In this document: positions 45,638 to 53,839 of the stretch, piece by piece
Position numbering within the stretch: the first letter of the stretch is position 1
How the letters are laid out: each line of letters begins with the position of its first letter
Assembly: GCF_003024675.1 (NCBI RefSeq)
Contig: NZ_PYLP01000003.1
Coordinates: 62,301 to 126,300, forward strand
DNA: 64,000 bases
Direction: 5' to 3'
From: Faecalibacillus faecis
Lineage (GTDB): Bacteria > Bacillota_I > Bacilli_A > Erysipelotrichales > Coprobacillaceae
Position numbers and translations under genes: made by a program
Notes under the pieces: model-generated
Database searches by the model: none
What the model was told of the DNA's origin: nothing
The model's input: only the letters and a program-made list of their open reading frames with translations

Positions 45638-47467
45638 ATGTCTTATAAAGCCTTGTATCGTACATATCGTCCCCAAACATTTGAAGATGTTGCCGGACAA
45701 AGTCATGTTACAATAACCTTACAAAATGCAATTAAAGAAAATAGAATTGCCCATGCCTATTTATTTGCAGGACCTCGTGGAACAGGAAAAACAACGATTG
45801 CCAAAATCTTTGCAAAAGCGATTAACTGTACGGGGGAAAATCCACCATGCAATGAATGTTCTAACTGTAAAGAAATTACTTTAGGAGATCATCCTGATGT
45901 TATTGAAATCGATGCAGCAAGTAATAATGGGGTTAATGAAGTTAGAGAATTAATAGATAAAGTTAAATATGCCCCAATTAATGCAAAATATAAAGTTTAT
46001 ATTATTGATGAAGTTCATATGATGACACCAGAAGCATTTAATGCTTTATTAAAAACATTAGAAGAACCACCAGCACATATTGTTTTTATTCTTGCAACAA
46101 CAGAACCTCATAAAATACTTCCTACGATTATTTCTCGTTGTCAACGCTTTGATTTCCAAAGAGTGGATGAAAATGATATTATTACACGTTTGAAATATGT
46201 TTTAGAAGAGGAAAAAGTTGACTATGAAGAAGAAGCTCTAGCAATTATTTCAAAACTTGCAGACGGGGGAATGCGAGATGCTTTAAGTATTTTAGAGCAA
46301 TGTCTTGCTTATGATCGTCATTTAACAGTAGAAAATATTAATAAAGTTTATGGTTTGTTATCAAATGATGAAAAAATACGGTTAATTAAATTATTACTTA
46401 CTAAAGATATGAAAGGTGTTTTAAAAACATTAGATCATATGTTAAGTACAAGTATTGATTTAAAGAAACTCACACAAGATTTAATAGATGTTTTAAAAGA
46501 TATTGTTATATATAAAAATACAGAAGATTTATCTTTATTATTTGTTTTACATAAATCAGATATCCAACAAATCATTCCATATATTTTAGTAGAAGAAGCT
46601 TTTGAAATGATTGATATCTTCATGGATGCAAGTGGTCATTATGGTCAATCGGTTGATTCTTCAACATACTTTGAACTTGCTTTATTAAAAATATGTAATC
46701 AAGTAAAAGAAGAAAATAAAAAAGAAGTCGTTGTAGAAACAGTTAAACCACAAGCTCAAGAAAAAATCGTTGAATCGGTACAAGAAGTTATTAAAGAAGA
46801 ACCTGTTTTATCATTTCAACCACCAATTATTGAAGAAGTTAAAGAGGAAAAAACTGTTGAAGAAGAAGTAAAACAACCTGTTGAAACAATAAAAGAAGAA
46901 CCGATTGAAACAGTACAAGAAGAACCAATTCAAGAACCAACAGAAGAAGTTCATGAAGAACCAGTACAACAACATATAGCGACTAATATTGAAGTAGATT
47001 TCAATGATATTTTAAATATTCTTGTTCAAGCCAAAAGAACAGTGCTTACTGATATTCAAGATAAATGGCCAGTTATTAAAAGATACTGTTATAATTTAAA
47101 TACGGCTAAATATGCCAATATGTTATTTGAAGCAAAACCTGTTGCGGCAGGGGAAAAGGCATTTATTGTAACGTTGAAATATCAACCAGAAGTAAATAAT
47201 ATCAACTTAACAGAAAATTATTATCCATTAAAAAACTTCTTAAAAGAAGTATTAGGTTCAGAATATGATTTTATTGCTGTATTAGAATCAAAATGGCCTG
47301 AAATGAGAAATCAATTTATTCAATTGAATAGAGAAAAGAAGTTACCGAAACCACAACCAATTCAATTACATCATATTGCAGAATACAAAGAACCGGTTGT
47401 AGAATTAACAGATGCCCAACAATATGCGATTGATATGTTTGGTGATATTGTTGAGTTTGAAGAATAG
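45638..47467 (+). CDS. dnaX: DNA polymerase III subunits gamma/tau
   Basis: A 609-residue clamp-loader ATPase. Walker A is AGPRGTGKTTIAKIFAKAINC near residue 45, followed by a four-Cys zinc module (CTGENPPCNECSNC) near 64-77. Walker B is VYIIDEVHMM near 125 and the SRC arginine-finger motif [12 protein letters not shown] near 168. Domain III ends near 370. A highly acidic Glu/Val/Pro-rich linker of about 75 residues (EEPIQEPTEEVHEEPVQ) joins it to a C-terminal tau-like domain. The ribosome site is GATAGGAG. YbaB, which usually follows dnaX, is absent; recR comes next. Confidence 0.96.
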   Translation: MSYKALYRTYRPQTFEDVAGQSHVTITLQNAIKENRIAHAYLFAGPRGTGKTTIAKIFAKAINCTGENPPCNECSNCKEITLGDHPDVIEIDAASNNGVNEVRELIDKVKYAPINAKYKVYIIDEVHMMTPEAFNALLKTLEEPPAHIVFILATTEPHKILPTIISRCQRFDFQRVDENDIITRLKYVLEEEKVDYEEEALAIISKLADGGMRDALSILEQCLAYDRHLTVENINKVYGLLSNDEKIRLIKLLLTKDMKGVLKTLDHMLSTSIDLKKLTQDLIDVLKDIVIYKNTEDLSLLFVLHKSDIQQIIPYILVEEAFEMIDIFMDASGHYGQSVDSSTYFELALLKICNQVKEENKKEVVVETVKPQAQEKIVESVQEVIKEEPVLSFQPPIIEEVKEEKTVEEEVKQPVETIKEEPIETVQEEPIQEPTEEVHEEPVQQHIATNIEVDFNDILNILVQAKRTVLTDIQDKWPVIKRYCYNLNTAKYANMLFEAKPVAAGEKAFIVTLKYQPEVNNINLTENYYPLKNFLKEVLGSEYDFIAVLESKWPEMRNQFIQLNREKKLPKPQPIQLHHIAEYKEPVVELTDAQQYAIDMFGDIVEFEE

Positions 47468-47476
47468 GAGAGCTGT

Positions 47477-48067
47477 ATGAATTATCCAAAATCATTTTTA
47501 GATTTAGTTGAATGCTTTAAAAGACTACCAGGTATTGGTGGTAAGTCAGCAGAAAGATTAGCATATTATGTATTATCAATGGATAAAGAATATGTTCAAG
47601 AATTTGCACATACTTTAATGAATTTTCAAGATAATATTCATTATTGTAAAAAGTGTGGACATATTTGTGAAGGTGATTATTGTGAAATATGTCAAGATGA
47701 AACCAGAGATCAATCGGTAATTTGTGTTGTTGAATCACCAAAAGATGTTTTTGCGATGGAAAAGGTAAGAGAATATCATGGGTTGTATCATGTTTTACAT
47801 GGAACAATTTCAATGATTGACGGAACGACAGTTGATGATTTAAATATTTCTTCTTTATTTGAAAGATTAGATGGTGTCAAAGAAGTTATTCTTGCAACTA
47901 ATCCTACTAGAGAAGGAGAAACAACTGCTTTATTTCTTGCCAAGCTTTTAGCAAAAAGAAATATTGAAACATCACGTATTGCTAATGGATTACCTATTGG
48001 AAGTAATATAGATTATGCTGATGAATTAACCTTATTAAAATCATTAGAAGGAAGAAAGAAAATTTAG
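47477..48067 (+). CDS. recR: Recombination mediator RecR
   Basis: A 196-residue ring-forming protein that works with RecO and RecF in gap repair. The helix-hairpin-helix LPGIGGKSAERLAYYVL is at residues ~16-32. The four-Cys zinc finger CKKCGHICEGDYCEIC follows at 57-72, then the TOPRIM domain (VICVVESPKDVFAMEK near 80) with YHGLYHVLHG. Length is typical. It follows dnaX by 9 bases. Confidence 0.96.
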   Translation: MNYPKSFLDLVECFKRLPGIGGKSAERLAYYVLSMDKEYVQEFAHTLMNFQDNIHYCKKCGHICEGDYCEICQDETRDQSVICVVESPKDVFAMEKVREYHGLYHVLHGTISMIDGTTVDDLNISSLFERLDGVKEVILATNPTREGETTALFLAKLLAKRNIETSRIANGLPIGSNIDYADELTLLKSLEGRKKI

Positions 48068-48090
48068 ACCTTATTTATAAGGTCTTTTTC
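48066..48090 (+). terminator. Terminator after recR
   Basis: AGACCTTAT-TT-ATAAGGTCT then TTTTTC, starting in the recR stop codon. Confidence 0.8.
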
Positions 48091-48131
48091 TAAAAAATAA
48101 GATATAATAGGAAAGAAAGAGGGGAAGTAAA

Positions 48132-48752
48132 TTGAAAGGTAAATTTATTACATTAGAAGGACCAGAAGGCAGTGGAAAAACTACTGTTTCAAATAGAATT
48201 GTTAAAATGTTAGAAGAAAAAGGATATCAAGTGTTACTTACAAGGGAACCTGGTGGCGTTGAAATTGCTGAACAAATCAGAAATGTCATTTTAGATAAAA
48301 AGAATACAAGTATGGATGCTAAAACTGAAGCTTTACTCTATGCTGCAGCAAGAAGGCAACATCTTGTTGAAAAAGTTATTCCAGCTTTAAAAAAAGGAAT
48401 GATTGTGATTTGTGATCGTTTTGTTGATAGTTCACTTGCTTATCAAGGTGTTGCTCGTCATCTAGGAATTAAAGAAGTTTATGAAATGAATTTATTCGCA
48501 ATCAATGATGTTATGCCTGATAAAACATTATTCTTTGATATTGATTATCAAAAAGGTTTAGAAAGAATTAAAGTTAATCAAAGAGAAACGAATCGATTAG
48601 ATTTAGAAAAAAATGATTTTCATAAAAATGTTTATGAAGGATATATGGAAATTTGTGAACAGTACAAAGATAGAATCGTTAAAATCAATGCAGATCAAGG
48701 TGTTGATCACGTTGTAAGTGATGCGATGAAGGAAATAGAAAAAATATTATGA
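48132..48752 (+). CDS. tmk: Thymidylate kinase
   Basis: A 206-residue kinase that makes dTDP from dTMP. The P-loop [16 protein letters not shown] is at residues 7-22, the dTMP-binding DR motif [14 protein letters not shown] near 37, [18 protein letters not shown] near 92, and a lid [16 protein letters not shown] near 147. The start is TTG at 48132, with GGGGAAG 6 bases upstream; no ATG precedes the P-loop in frame. It overlaps holB by 4 bases. Confidence 0.95.
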   Translation: MKGKFITLEGPEGSGKTTVSNRIVKMLEEKGYQVLLTREPGGVEIAEQIRNVILDKKNTSMDAKTEALLYAAARRQHLVEKVIPALKKGMIVICDRFVDSSLAYQGVARHLGIKEVYEMNLFAINDVMPDKTLFFDIDYQKGLERIKVNQRETNRLDLEKNDFHKNVYEGYMEICEQYKDRIVKINADQGVDHVVSDAMKEIEKIL

Positions 48753-49705
48753 TCAAAGAATACTTAAAAAAAAATCAACCGTTATTTTTACGCATCATTG
48801 AAAACGAATTTCAATCCAATAAAATCCCACATGCTTTTTTATTAGTAGGGCAACACGTTGAACAGCCATTAAACTATCTGACAATGTCACTTATTTGTGA
48901 TGAAACAACTGCCTGTGAAAAATGTATTGATTGTCAAAAAATTATGAATCATCAATATGCAGATATCATTGAATACAATGGACAAGAGGAAAGTATCAAG
49001 AAAAAACATATTGAACACATTCAAGAAACATTTAAGAAGTCTTCATTGGAAGGTAAAGCAAAAATATATATTATAAGAAATATTGAGAATTCTTCAAAAG
49101 AAGCAATCAATTCATTGCTTAAAATCTTAGAAGAACCAGAAGAAGGAATATATGCAATATTTACTTCAAAAAATATTAATAAGATTTTACCTACAATCAT
49201 TTCAAGATGCCAAGTTTTAGAATTAAAACCAGATAATAAAGAAACAATAAAGAATTCTCTTATTGAAAAGGGTTATGAAAAAGAAAAGGCATCGTTGCTA
49301 TCTCAATTTATAAAAACTGATGAAGAATTAAAAGAAATGGATTTAGATAAGTTTGATAATATAACATTACAAGCAGTTAATTTTATAGAGGATTTATTTT
49401 TATATAAAGAAAATCTTATTATAAACACACAAATTCATATGTTAAAGGATTATAAAGATAAACAAGATATACGTTTGTTTATTAATTTAATTATTCTTGG
49501 GCTCAAAGATATGTTTCACGTGAAACATAATGAAACGCCTGTCTATTGTGAGCATGTGGATTTTTTTAACTCATTACACTATAATAATGATGATATCATA
49601 AAGAAAATTGAAATATTACTAGAAACATTGTATTTACTTGATACAAATGTTAATATTCCATTATTGATGGATAGTATGATGTATAGAATAACAGGAAGGG
49701 ATTAA
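48749..49705 (+). CDS. holB: DNA polymerase III subunit delta'
   Basis: A 318-residue clamp-loader subunit. It has the AAA+ layout with [18 protein letters not shown] in the P-loop place but without the GxxGxGK motif, as expected for delta'. A Cys cluster, [17 protein letters not shown], is near residue 50. The sensor region [29 protein letters not shown] is near 102, then [11 protein letters not shown] near 152. The rest is a helical collar domain. A perfect parS site lies inside the gene at 49512-49527, encoding MFHVKHN. Order tmk-holB-ricT-trmN-rsmI is the usual Bacillota block. Confidence 0.92.
   Translation: MIKEYLKKNQPLFLRIIENEFQSNKIPHAFLLVGQHVEQPLNYLTMSLICDETTACEKCIDCQKIMNHQYADIIEYNGQEESIKKKHIEHIQETFKKSSLEGKAKIYIIRNIENSSKEAINSLLKILEEPEEGIYAIFTSKNINKILPTIISRCQVLELKPDNKETIKNSLIEKGYEKEKASLLSQFIKTDEELKEMDLDKFDNITLQAVNFIEDLFLYKENLIINTQIHMLKDYKDKQDIRLFINLIILGLKDMFHVKHNETPVYCEHVDFFNSLHYNNDDIIKKIEILLETLYLLDTNVNIPLLMDSMMYRITGRD
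49512..49527. promoter_or_regulatory. parS centromere site 1 (inside holB)
   Basis: TGTTTCACGTGAAACA, the perfect 16-bp ParB/Spo0J-binding palindrome, about 14 kb from the origin unwinding module. It is read through as codons of holB. Confidence 0.92.
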
Positions 49706-49706
49706 T

Positions 49707-50549
49707 ATGGAAGAATTAAAACTAGCGAGTGTTAAATTTAAGAGTGCTGGGAAAGTATATTATTTCTCTACAAATCATCACTTAGAAAAAGGAGATTTTG
49801 TTGTAGTAGAAACAGCAAGAGGATTAGAACTTGGTGAAATTTCACAAGAGTTAAAAAGTATAGAAGAATTTAATTTAGATACAGAATTAAAAAAAATTTT
49901 AAGAAAAGCATCTAAAAAAGATTTAGAAAATTATCAAAAAAATCTTTATGATGCTAAACAAGCATTGGTAACATGTAAAGAAATCGTTTCGCGCTATGAT
50001 GTAAATATGCAACTTACAAATTGTGAATACACTCTAGATAAAGCAAAAATTATTTTCATGTATACTTCTGATGATCGTGTTGATTTTAGAGAGTTGTTAA
50101 AAGAACTCGCTGTTGTATTTAAATGCAGAATAGAATTAAGGCAAATCGGACCAAGAGATAAAGCAAAAGTTATTGGTGGAATAGGGACATGTGGACTTCC
50201 ATTATGTTGTTCTACTTTATTAGGAGAATTTAATGGTGTTTCAATTAACATGGCTAAAAATCAAATGCTTGCCATTAATATTGATAAAATTTCAGGTGCT
50301 TGTGGAAGATTACTTTGTTGCTTAAAATACGAAGATGAAGTTTATTCAATTGAAAAAGAAAGATTTCCTAAAATAGGATCACATGTTATCTATCAAGGGG
50401 CAGATGCAAAAGTTACAGGATTAAATGTCATTAATGATTTAGTAAAAATTGAGAATAAAAATGGAATTGTATTTGTAAGATTAGATGAAATAAAATTCGA
50501 TAAATCTAATCATGCAGGTAAGAAAAATGGAAAACAAAGAAGTCGTTAA
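49707..50549 (+). CDS. ricT: RicT/YaaT PSP1-domain protein
   Basis: A 280-residue PSP1 C-terminal domain protein (YaaT/RicT). In B. subtilis it forms the Fe-S RicAFT complex that directs RNase Y mRNA maturation and affects sporulation and biofilm. The domain runs from HHLEKGDFVVVETARGLELG (near residue 23) to FRELLKELAVVFKCRIELRQIGPRDKAKVIGGIG near 125-155. The Cys clusters CGLPLCC near 155 and CGRLLCCLKYE near 197 are the cluster ligands. It starts 1 base after holB. The C-terminus is basic and overlaps the next gene. Confidence 0.92.
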   Translation: MEELKLASVKFKSAGKVYYFSTNHHLEKGDFVVVETARGLELGEISQELKSIEEFNLDTELKKILRKASKKDLENYQKNLYDAKQALVTCKEIVSRYDVNMQLTNCEYTLDKAKIIFMYTSDDRVDFRELLKELAVVFKCRIELRQIGPRDKAKVIGGIGTCGLPLCCSTLLGEFNGVSINMAKNQMLAINIDKISGACGRLLCCLKYEDEVYSIEKERFPKIGSHVIYQGADAKVTGLNVINDLVKIENKNGIVFVRLDEIKFDKSNHAGKKNGKQRSR

Positions 50550-51264
50550 TTATTTATTAGCACATAATGATTTAAAGATTATCCAAAGAAAAGATATGTT
50601 TAACTTTTCTTTGGATACTGTTTTATTATCTCAATTTTGTACAATTAATAAAGATGTAAGAAACATAGTAGATTTTGGTACAAATAATGCTGCAATTCCT
50701 TTACTTCTTTCTAAACGAACACCTAAAAAAATTACAGGTATTGAAATTCAAGAAGAGGCAGTTGAACTTGCAAAAAGAAACATTCAAATGAATGATTTAG
50801 AGGAACAAATAGAAATAATTCATGGTGATATTAAAGAAGTTGTTAAAAATCTCCCAAAAGCACAATTGATTGTTTGTAATCCTCCATTCTTTAAAGTAGG
50901 AGAGGATAGTAATCTTAATGAAAATGAATATTTAACAATTGCTCGTCATGAAGTAAAAATAGATTTAGAAGGAATTATTTCTTCTGCAGCATATCTATTA
51001 GACAATAAAGGACGATTTGCAATCGTTCATCGCCCTGATCGTATGATTGATATTTTAAATTTAATGCAAAAATATGATATTGAACCAAAACGTATACGCT
51101 TTGTATATCCTAAAATGAATAGAGAGTCACATGTTTTATTAGTAGAAGGTATGTATAAAGGAAAAAAAGGTATTAAAATTGAATCACCTCTATATGCTCA
51201 TAATGATGATGGAAGTTATAGTAATGAAGTAAGAAAGATGTTTGGAGAGAAAATAGATGAATAG
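50527..51264 (+). CDS. tRNA1(Val) (adenine-37-N6)-methyltransferase family protein
   Basis: A 245-residue class I methyltransferase of the YabB/TrmN6 group. The SAM-binding motif is VDFGTNNAAIPLLLSKR near residue 45, where GTNNAAIP replaces the usual G-x-G-x-G. GIEIQEEAVELAKRN is near 70. The catalytic NPPF motif is in LIVCNPPFFKVG near 118, typical of N6-adenine enzymes. The start at 50527 overlaps ricT by 23 bases behind GTAAGAA. The target base is inferred from the family. Confidence 0.88.
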   Translation: MENKEVVNYLLAHNDLKIIQRKDMFNFSLDTVLLSQFCTINKDVRNIVDFGTNNAAIPLLLSKRTPKKITGIEIQEEAVELAKRNIQMNDLEEQIEIIHGDIKEVVKNLPKAQLIVCNPPFFKVGEDSNLNENEYLTIARHEVKIDLEGIISSAAYLLDNKGRFAIVHRPDRMIDILNLMQKYDIEPKRIRFVYPKMNRESHVLLVEGMYKGKKGIKIESPLYAHNDDGSYSNEVRKMFGEKIDE

Positions 51265-52105
51265 ACAAAAGAGTTTTGAAAATAATCAGCCAACTTTATA
51301 TTTAGTAGCAACACCAATTGGAAATTTAGATGAAATGACATATCGTTCTATTAATATATTGAATGAAGTAAACTATATTGCTGCCGAAGATACACGTAAT
51401 ACAGTTAAATTACTTAATCATTTTAATATTTCAACAAAACTAATTTCACATCATGAACATAATATAAAACAATCTATCCCTAAATTAATAAGTTTATTAG
51501 AAGAAGGAAATGATATTGCTTTAGTAAGCGATGCTGGTTATCCAGCAATCTCTGATCCTGGATATGAACTTGTAAAAGAAGCAATTTCAAAAGATATTAA
51601 TGTTGTACCTATTTCTGGATGTAATGCATGTTTAGATGCATTAGTCGTTTCTGGGATAGCTCCACAGCCATTCTTATTTTATGGTTTTTTAGATCACTTA
51701 GATAAGAAAAAGAAAAAGGAACTACAAGATTTAAAAAAATATAAAGAAACAGTCGTTTTTTATGAATCACCACATCGAATTAAAAAAACGCTTTCTTTGA
51801 TGTTAGATATCTTAGGTGATAGAAATATTGCTTTATGTAGAGAAATCACAAAAAAGCATGAAGAAATTATTAGAGGACAAATTTCTGAAGTTCTTTCTAT
51901 TGTAGATGAACTTAAAGGGGAAATGGTTGTTGTTGTAGAGGGTTCTAATGAAATACAAGAAGAGATTGTATTTACAACAACAATCAAAGAAGATGTAGAT
52001 ATGTATATTGAAAAAGGAATGTCTACAAAAGATGCTATTAAGGAAGTAGCAAAACAAAGAGGGTTAAATAAAAATAGTGTTTATCAAGAATACCATTCAA
52101 AATAA
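51257..52105 (+). CDS. rsmI: 16S rRNA (cytidine-1402-2'-O)-methyltransferase RsmI
   Basis: A 282-residue tetrapyrrole-methylase-fold enzyme that 2'-O-methylates C1402 of 16S rRNA. Diagnostic blocks are LYLVATPIGNLDEMTYRSI near residue 15, AAEDTRNTVKLLNHF near 44, DIALVSDAGYPAISDPGYELV near 88, PISGCNACLDALVVSGI near 118, FYESPHRIKKTL near 168 and GEMVVVVEGS near 218. The C-terminal helical part ends SVYQEYHSK, as usual. It overlaps the upstream gene by 8 bases. Confidence 0.96.
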   Translation: MNRQKSFENNQPTLYLVATPIGNLDEMTYRSINILNEVNYIAAEDTRNTVKLLNHFNISTKLISHHEHNIKQSIPKLISLLEEGNDIALVSDAGYPAISDPGYELVKEAISKDINVVPISGCNACLDALVVSGIAPQPFLFYGFLDHLDKKKKKELQDLKKYKETVVFYESPHRIKKTLSLMLDILGDRNIALCREITKKHEEIIRGQISEVLSIVDELKGEMVVVVEGSNEIQEEIVFTTTIKEDVDMYIEKGMSTKDAIKEVAKQRGLNKNSVYQEYHSK

Positions 52106-52117
52106 TGGTATTTTTTG
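52089..52117 (+). terminator. rsmI terminator
   Basis: AATACCATT-CAAAAT-AATGGTATT followed by TTTT. It abuts the second parS site. Confidence 0.85.
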
Positions 52118-52131
52118 TTTCACGTGAAACA
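52116..52131. promoter_or_regulatory. parS centromere site 2
   Basis: TGTTTCACGTGAAACA, perfect, directly after the rsmI terminator and ~50 bases before the deacetylase gene. Confidence 0.93.
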
Positions 52132-52182
52132 TATTAATAAATATTAAAATATGATATAGTAAGGATAGTGGAGGGCAGGAAT

Positions 52183-53505
52183 ATGAATAGAAGAAGAAAT
52201 TATTATGAAAGAGAATCAAAAGTACCTATATTTATTGCAGTTGTGGTTGTGATTGTAATTATAATAGGTTCATTTGTGTTGTTGTTTAATGGTGAAAGAA
52301 ATTATAAGGAGTATAATTCTTATGATGAGAACACTAAACAATACGGTACTGTAGAACGTTATGAAAAAGAAAATGATCACTTTTATGTATCGTTTTATTA
52401 TCCAAAGGTAAAAGAAAAGAACTTAAATAAAATTATAAAAGAATCAAATAATAATTATTTAAAATCACAAAGAAAGAAAAAAGACCAAAAAGATATACTA
52501 TATTTAGATTACTCTTGTAAGAAAATATATAAACAATATATTGTGGTCAAATTAGATTATAAAAGGGTAAGCGAAAATAAAAAGAAAACAGATCAATTAA
52601 AATACATAATGACATATGATTGTAAAACAAATCAGTTGCTTACCTTAAAAGATTGTTTGCGTGGCAAATATGGTGATTTATTAAATTCTATGGGAATAGG
52701 TGAATTTAACAAAGATTCTACATCGATAGAAGTTGGTAAAAAATCATTTACTTATTACAGTGATCAAAAATTGAAAAATAAAATTGTTGTTAATTATGAA
52801 CAAAATAAAGACTATATTAAATTAGCAAATAAAAATATTCCATCAAATGCACCATTAGATATAAAAGCACCAAAATTAATGAAAGTGGATCCTAAAAAGA
52901 AAATGGTTGCAATTACATTAGATGACGGACCACATAAAACCTTAACAGAAAGAGCAATGGCTGCTTTTGAAAAGTATAATGGAAGAGCAACATTCTTTGA
53001 ATTAGGAAGAAATATGGAAATTTATCCAAATATTGTAAAAGAAGTTTATGAAAGAGGACATGAACTTGCAAGTCATACATATAGTCATGCACAACTTACA
53101 AAATTGGATCCTGTAACACTTGATGCTGAAATAAATAGAACGCAAGAAGCATGTTTTAAAGCTTCAGGAACTGAACCAACATTGATAAGACCTCCTTATG
53201 GAGCTAAAAATGATAATGTAAAAAATGCTTTTCATTCTTATGGCTTGAACATGATATTATGGGATGGAGATACTGAAGACTGGAGATATAGTAAGAAACC
53301 AGATGGTGCACAAACAGTATGTAATAATATTATTGCTGATGCAAAAGTAAAAAGTGGTGATGGTAATATTATTTTAATTCATGATATTCACGAAAACTCG
53401 ATAGCTGGTTTGGAAATGGCTCTGGATCAATTAAGTAAAGAAGGTTATCAATTTGTGACTGTATCTGATTTAATAAAATATAAAGGTCATAGTGAATATA
53501 GATAG
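52183..53505 (+). CDS. Membrane-anchored polysaccharide deacetylase (PdaA/PgdA type)
   Basis: A 440-residue extracytoplasmic enzyme likely removing acetyl groups from cell-wall sugar. One N-terminal helix (VPIFIAVVVVIVIIIGSFVLLF, residues 14-35) anchors it. A DUF4163/PdaC-like region (~50-225) precedes the NodB domain (~245-430). The domain shows ITLDDGPHKTLTERA (catalytic and metal Asp), HELASHTYSHAQL (metal His pair), LIRPPYGAKND, WDGDTEDWRY and ILIHDIHENS. All five catalytic motifs are intact. The start ATG 52183 has GGAGGG 7 bases upstream; a GTG at 52168 overlaps that site. It stands alone between two parS sites. Confidence 0.9.
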   Translation: MNRRRNYYERESKVPIFIAVVVVIVIIIGSFVLLFNGERNYKEYNSYDENTKQYGTVERYEKENDHFYVSFYYPKVKEKNLNKIIKESNNNYLKSQRKKKDQKDILYLDYSCKKIYKQYIVVKLDYKRVSENKKKTDQLKYIMTYDCKTNQLLTLKDCLRGKYGDLLNSMGIGEFNKDSTSIEVGKKSFTYYSDQKLKNKIVVNYEQNKDYIKLANKNIPSNAPLDIKAPKLMKVDPKKKMVAITLDDGPHKTLTERAMAAFEKYNGRATFFELGRNMEIYPNIVKEVYERGHELASHTYSHAQLTKLDPVTLDAEINRTQEACFKASGTEPTLIRPPYGAKNDNVKNAFHSYGLNMILWDGDTEDWRYSKKPDGAQTVCNNIIADAKVKSGDGNIILIHDIHENSIAGLEMALDQLSKEGYQFVTVSDLIKYKGHSEYR

Positions 53506-53530
53506 TATAGTTTCGGCTATACTATTTTTG
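53502..53530 (+). terminator. Terminator of the deacetylase gene
   Basis: ATAGTATAG-TTTCGG-CTATACTAT then TTTT, running into the third parS site. Confidence 0.8.
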
Positions 53531-53544
53531 TTTCACGTGAAACA
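53529..53544. promoter_or_regulatory. parS centromere site 3
   Basis: TGTTTCACGTGAAACA, perfect. It lies between a terminator and the metG T-box promoter. Confidence 0.93.
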
Positions 53545-53565
53545 TTTTCTTTTTCTTGAAACACA

Positions 53566-53594
53566 TTGACAATAGATTAAGGGTTTGATAAAGT
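53566..53594 (+). promoter_or_regulatory. metG promoter
   Basis: TTGACA (53566-53571), 17 bases, TAAAGT (53589-53594), giving a ~240-base leader that holds the T-box. Confidence 0.7.
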
Positions 53595-53599
53595 TATTA

Positions 53600-53817
53600 A
53601 GGATACAAAAATACGAAGATTGGAAGATGTTAAAGGAAGATATTTAGAGAGCTGATGGATGGTGAAAATCAGTATATTGAACTTTAAGGGATGGTCCAGG
53701 AGTAGTTATTTCGAATAGTTAGAAATAATCGTTAACTGCGTTAAAGTTTTGAGTGACACAGCAATGTGTAAAAAAGGTGGTACCGCGATTATTCGTCCTT
53801 TTATAGGGCGTTTTTTT
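53600..53817 (+). promoter_or_regulatory. T-box riboswitch controlling metG
   Basis: Stem I features GAGAGCTGATGGATGGTGAAAATCAG-like (53646-53672) are followed by AAGGGATGGTCC, whose ATG at 53691-53693 is the candidate Met specifier codon. The T-box AGGTGGTACCGCG is at 53775-53787. The terminator CGTCC-TTTTATA-GGGCG plus seven Ts ends near 53817. Uncharged tRNA-Met would stabilise the antiterminator and switch metG on. Confidence 0.92.
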
Positions 53818-53839
53818 ATTTTGTAAAGGAGATTAAAAG

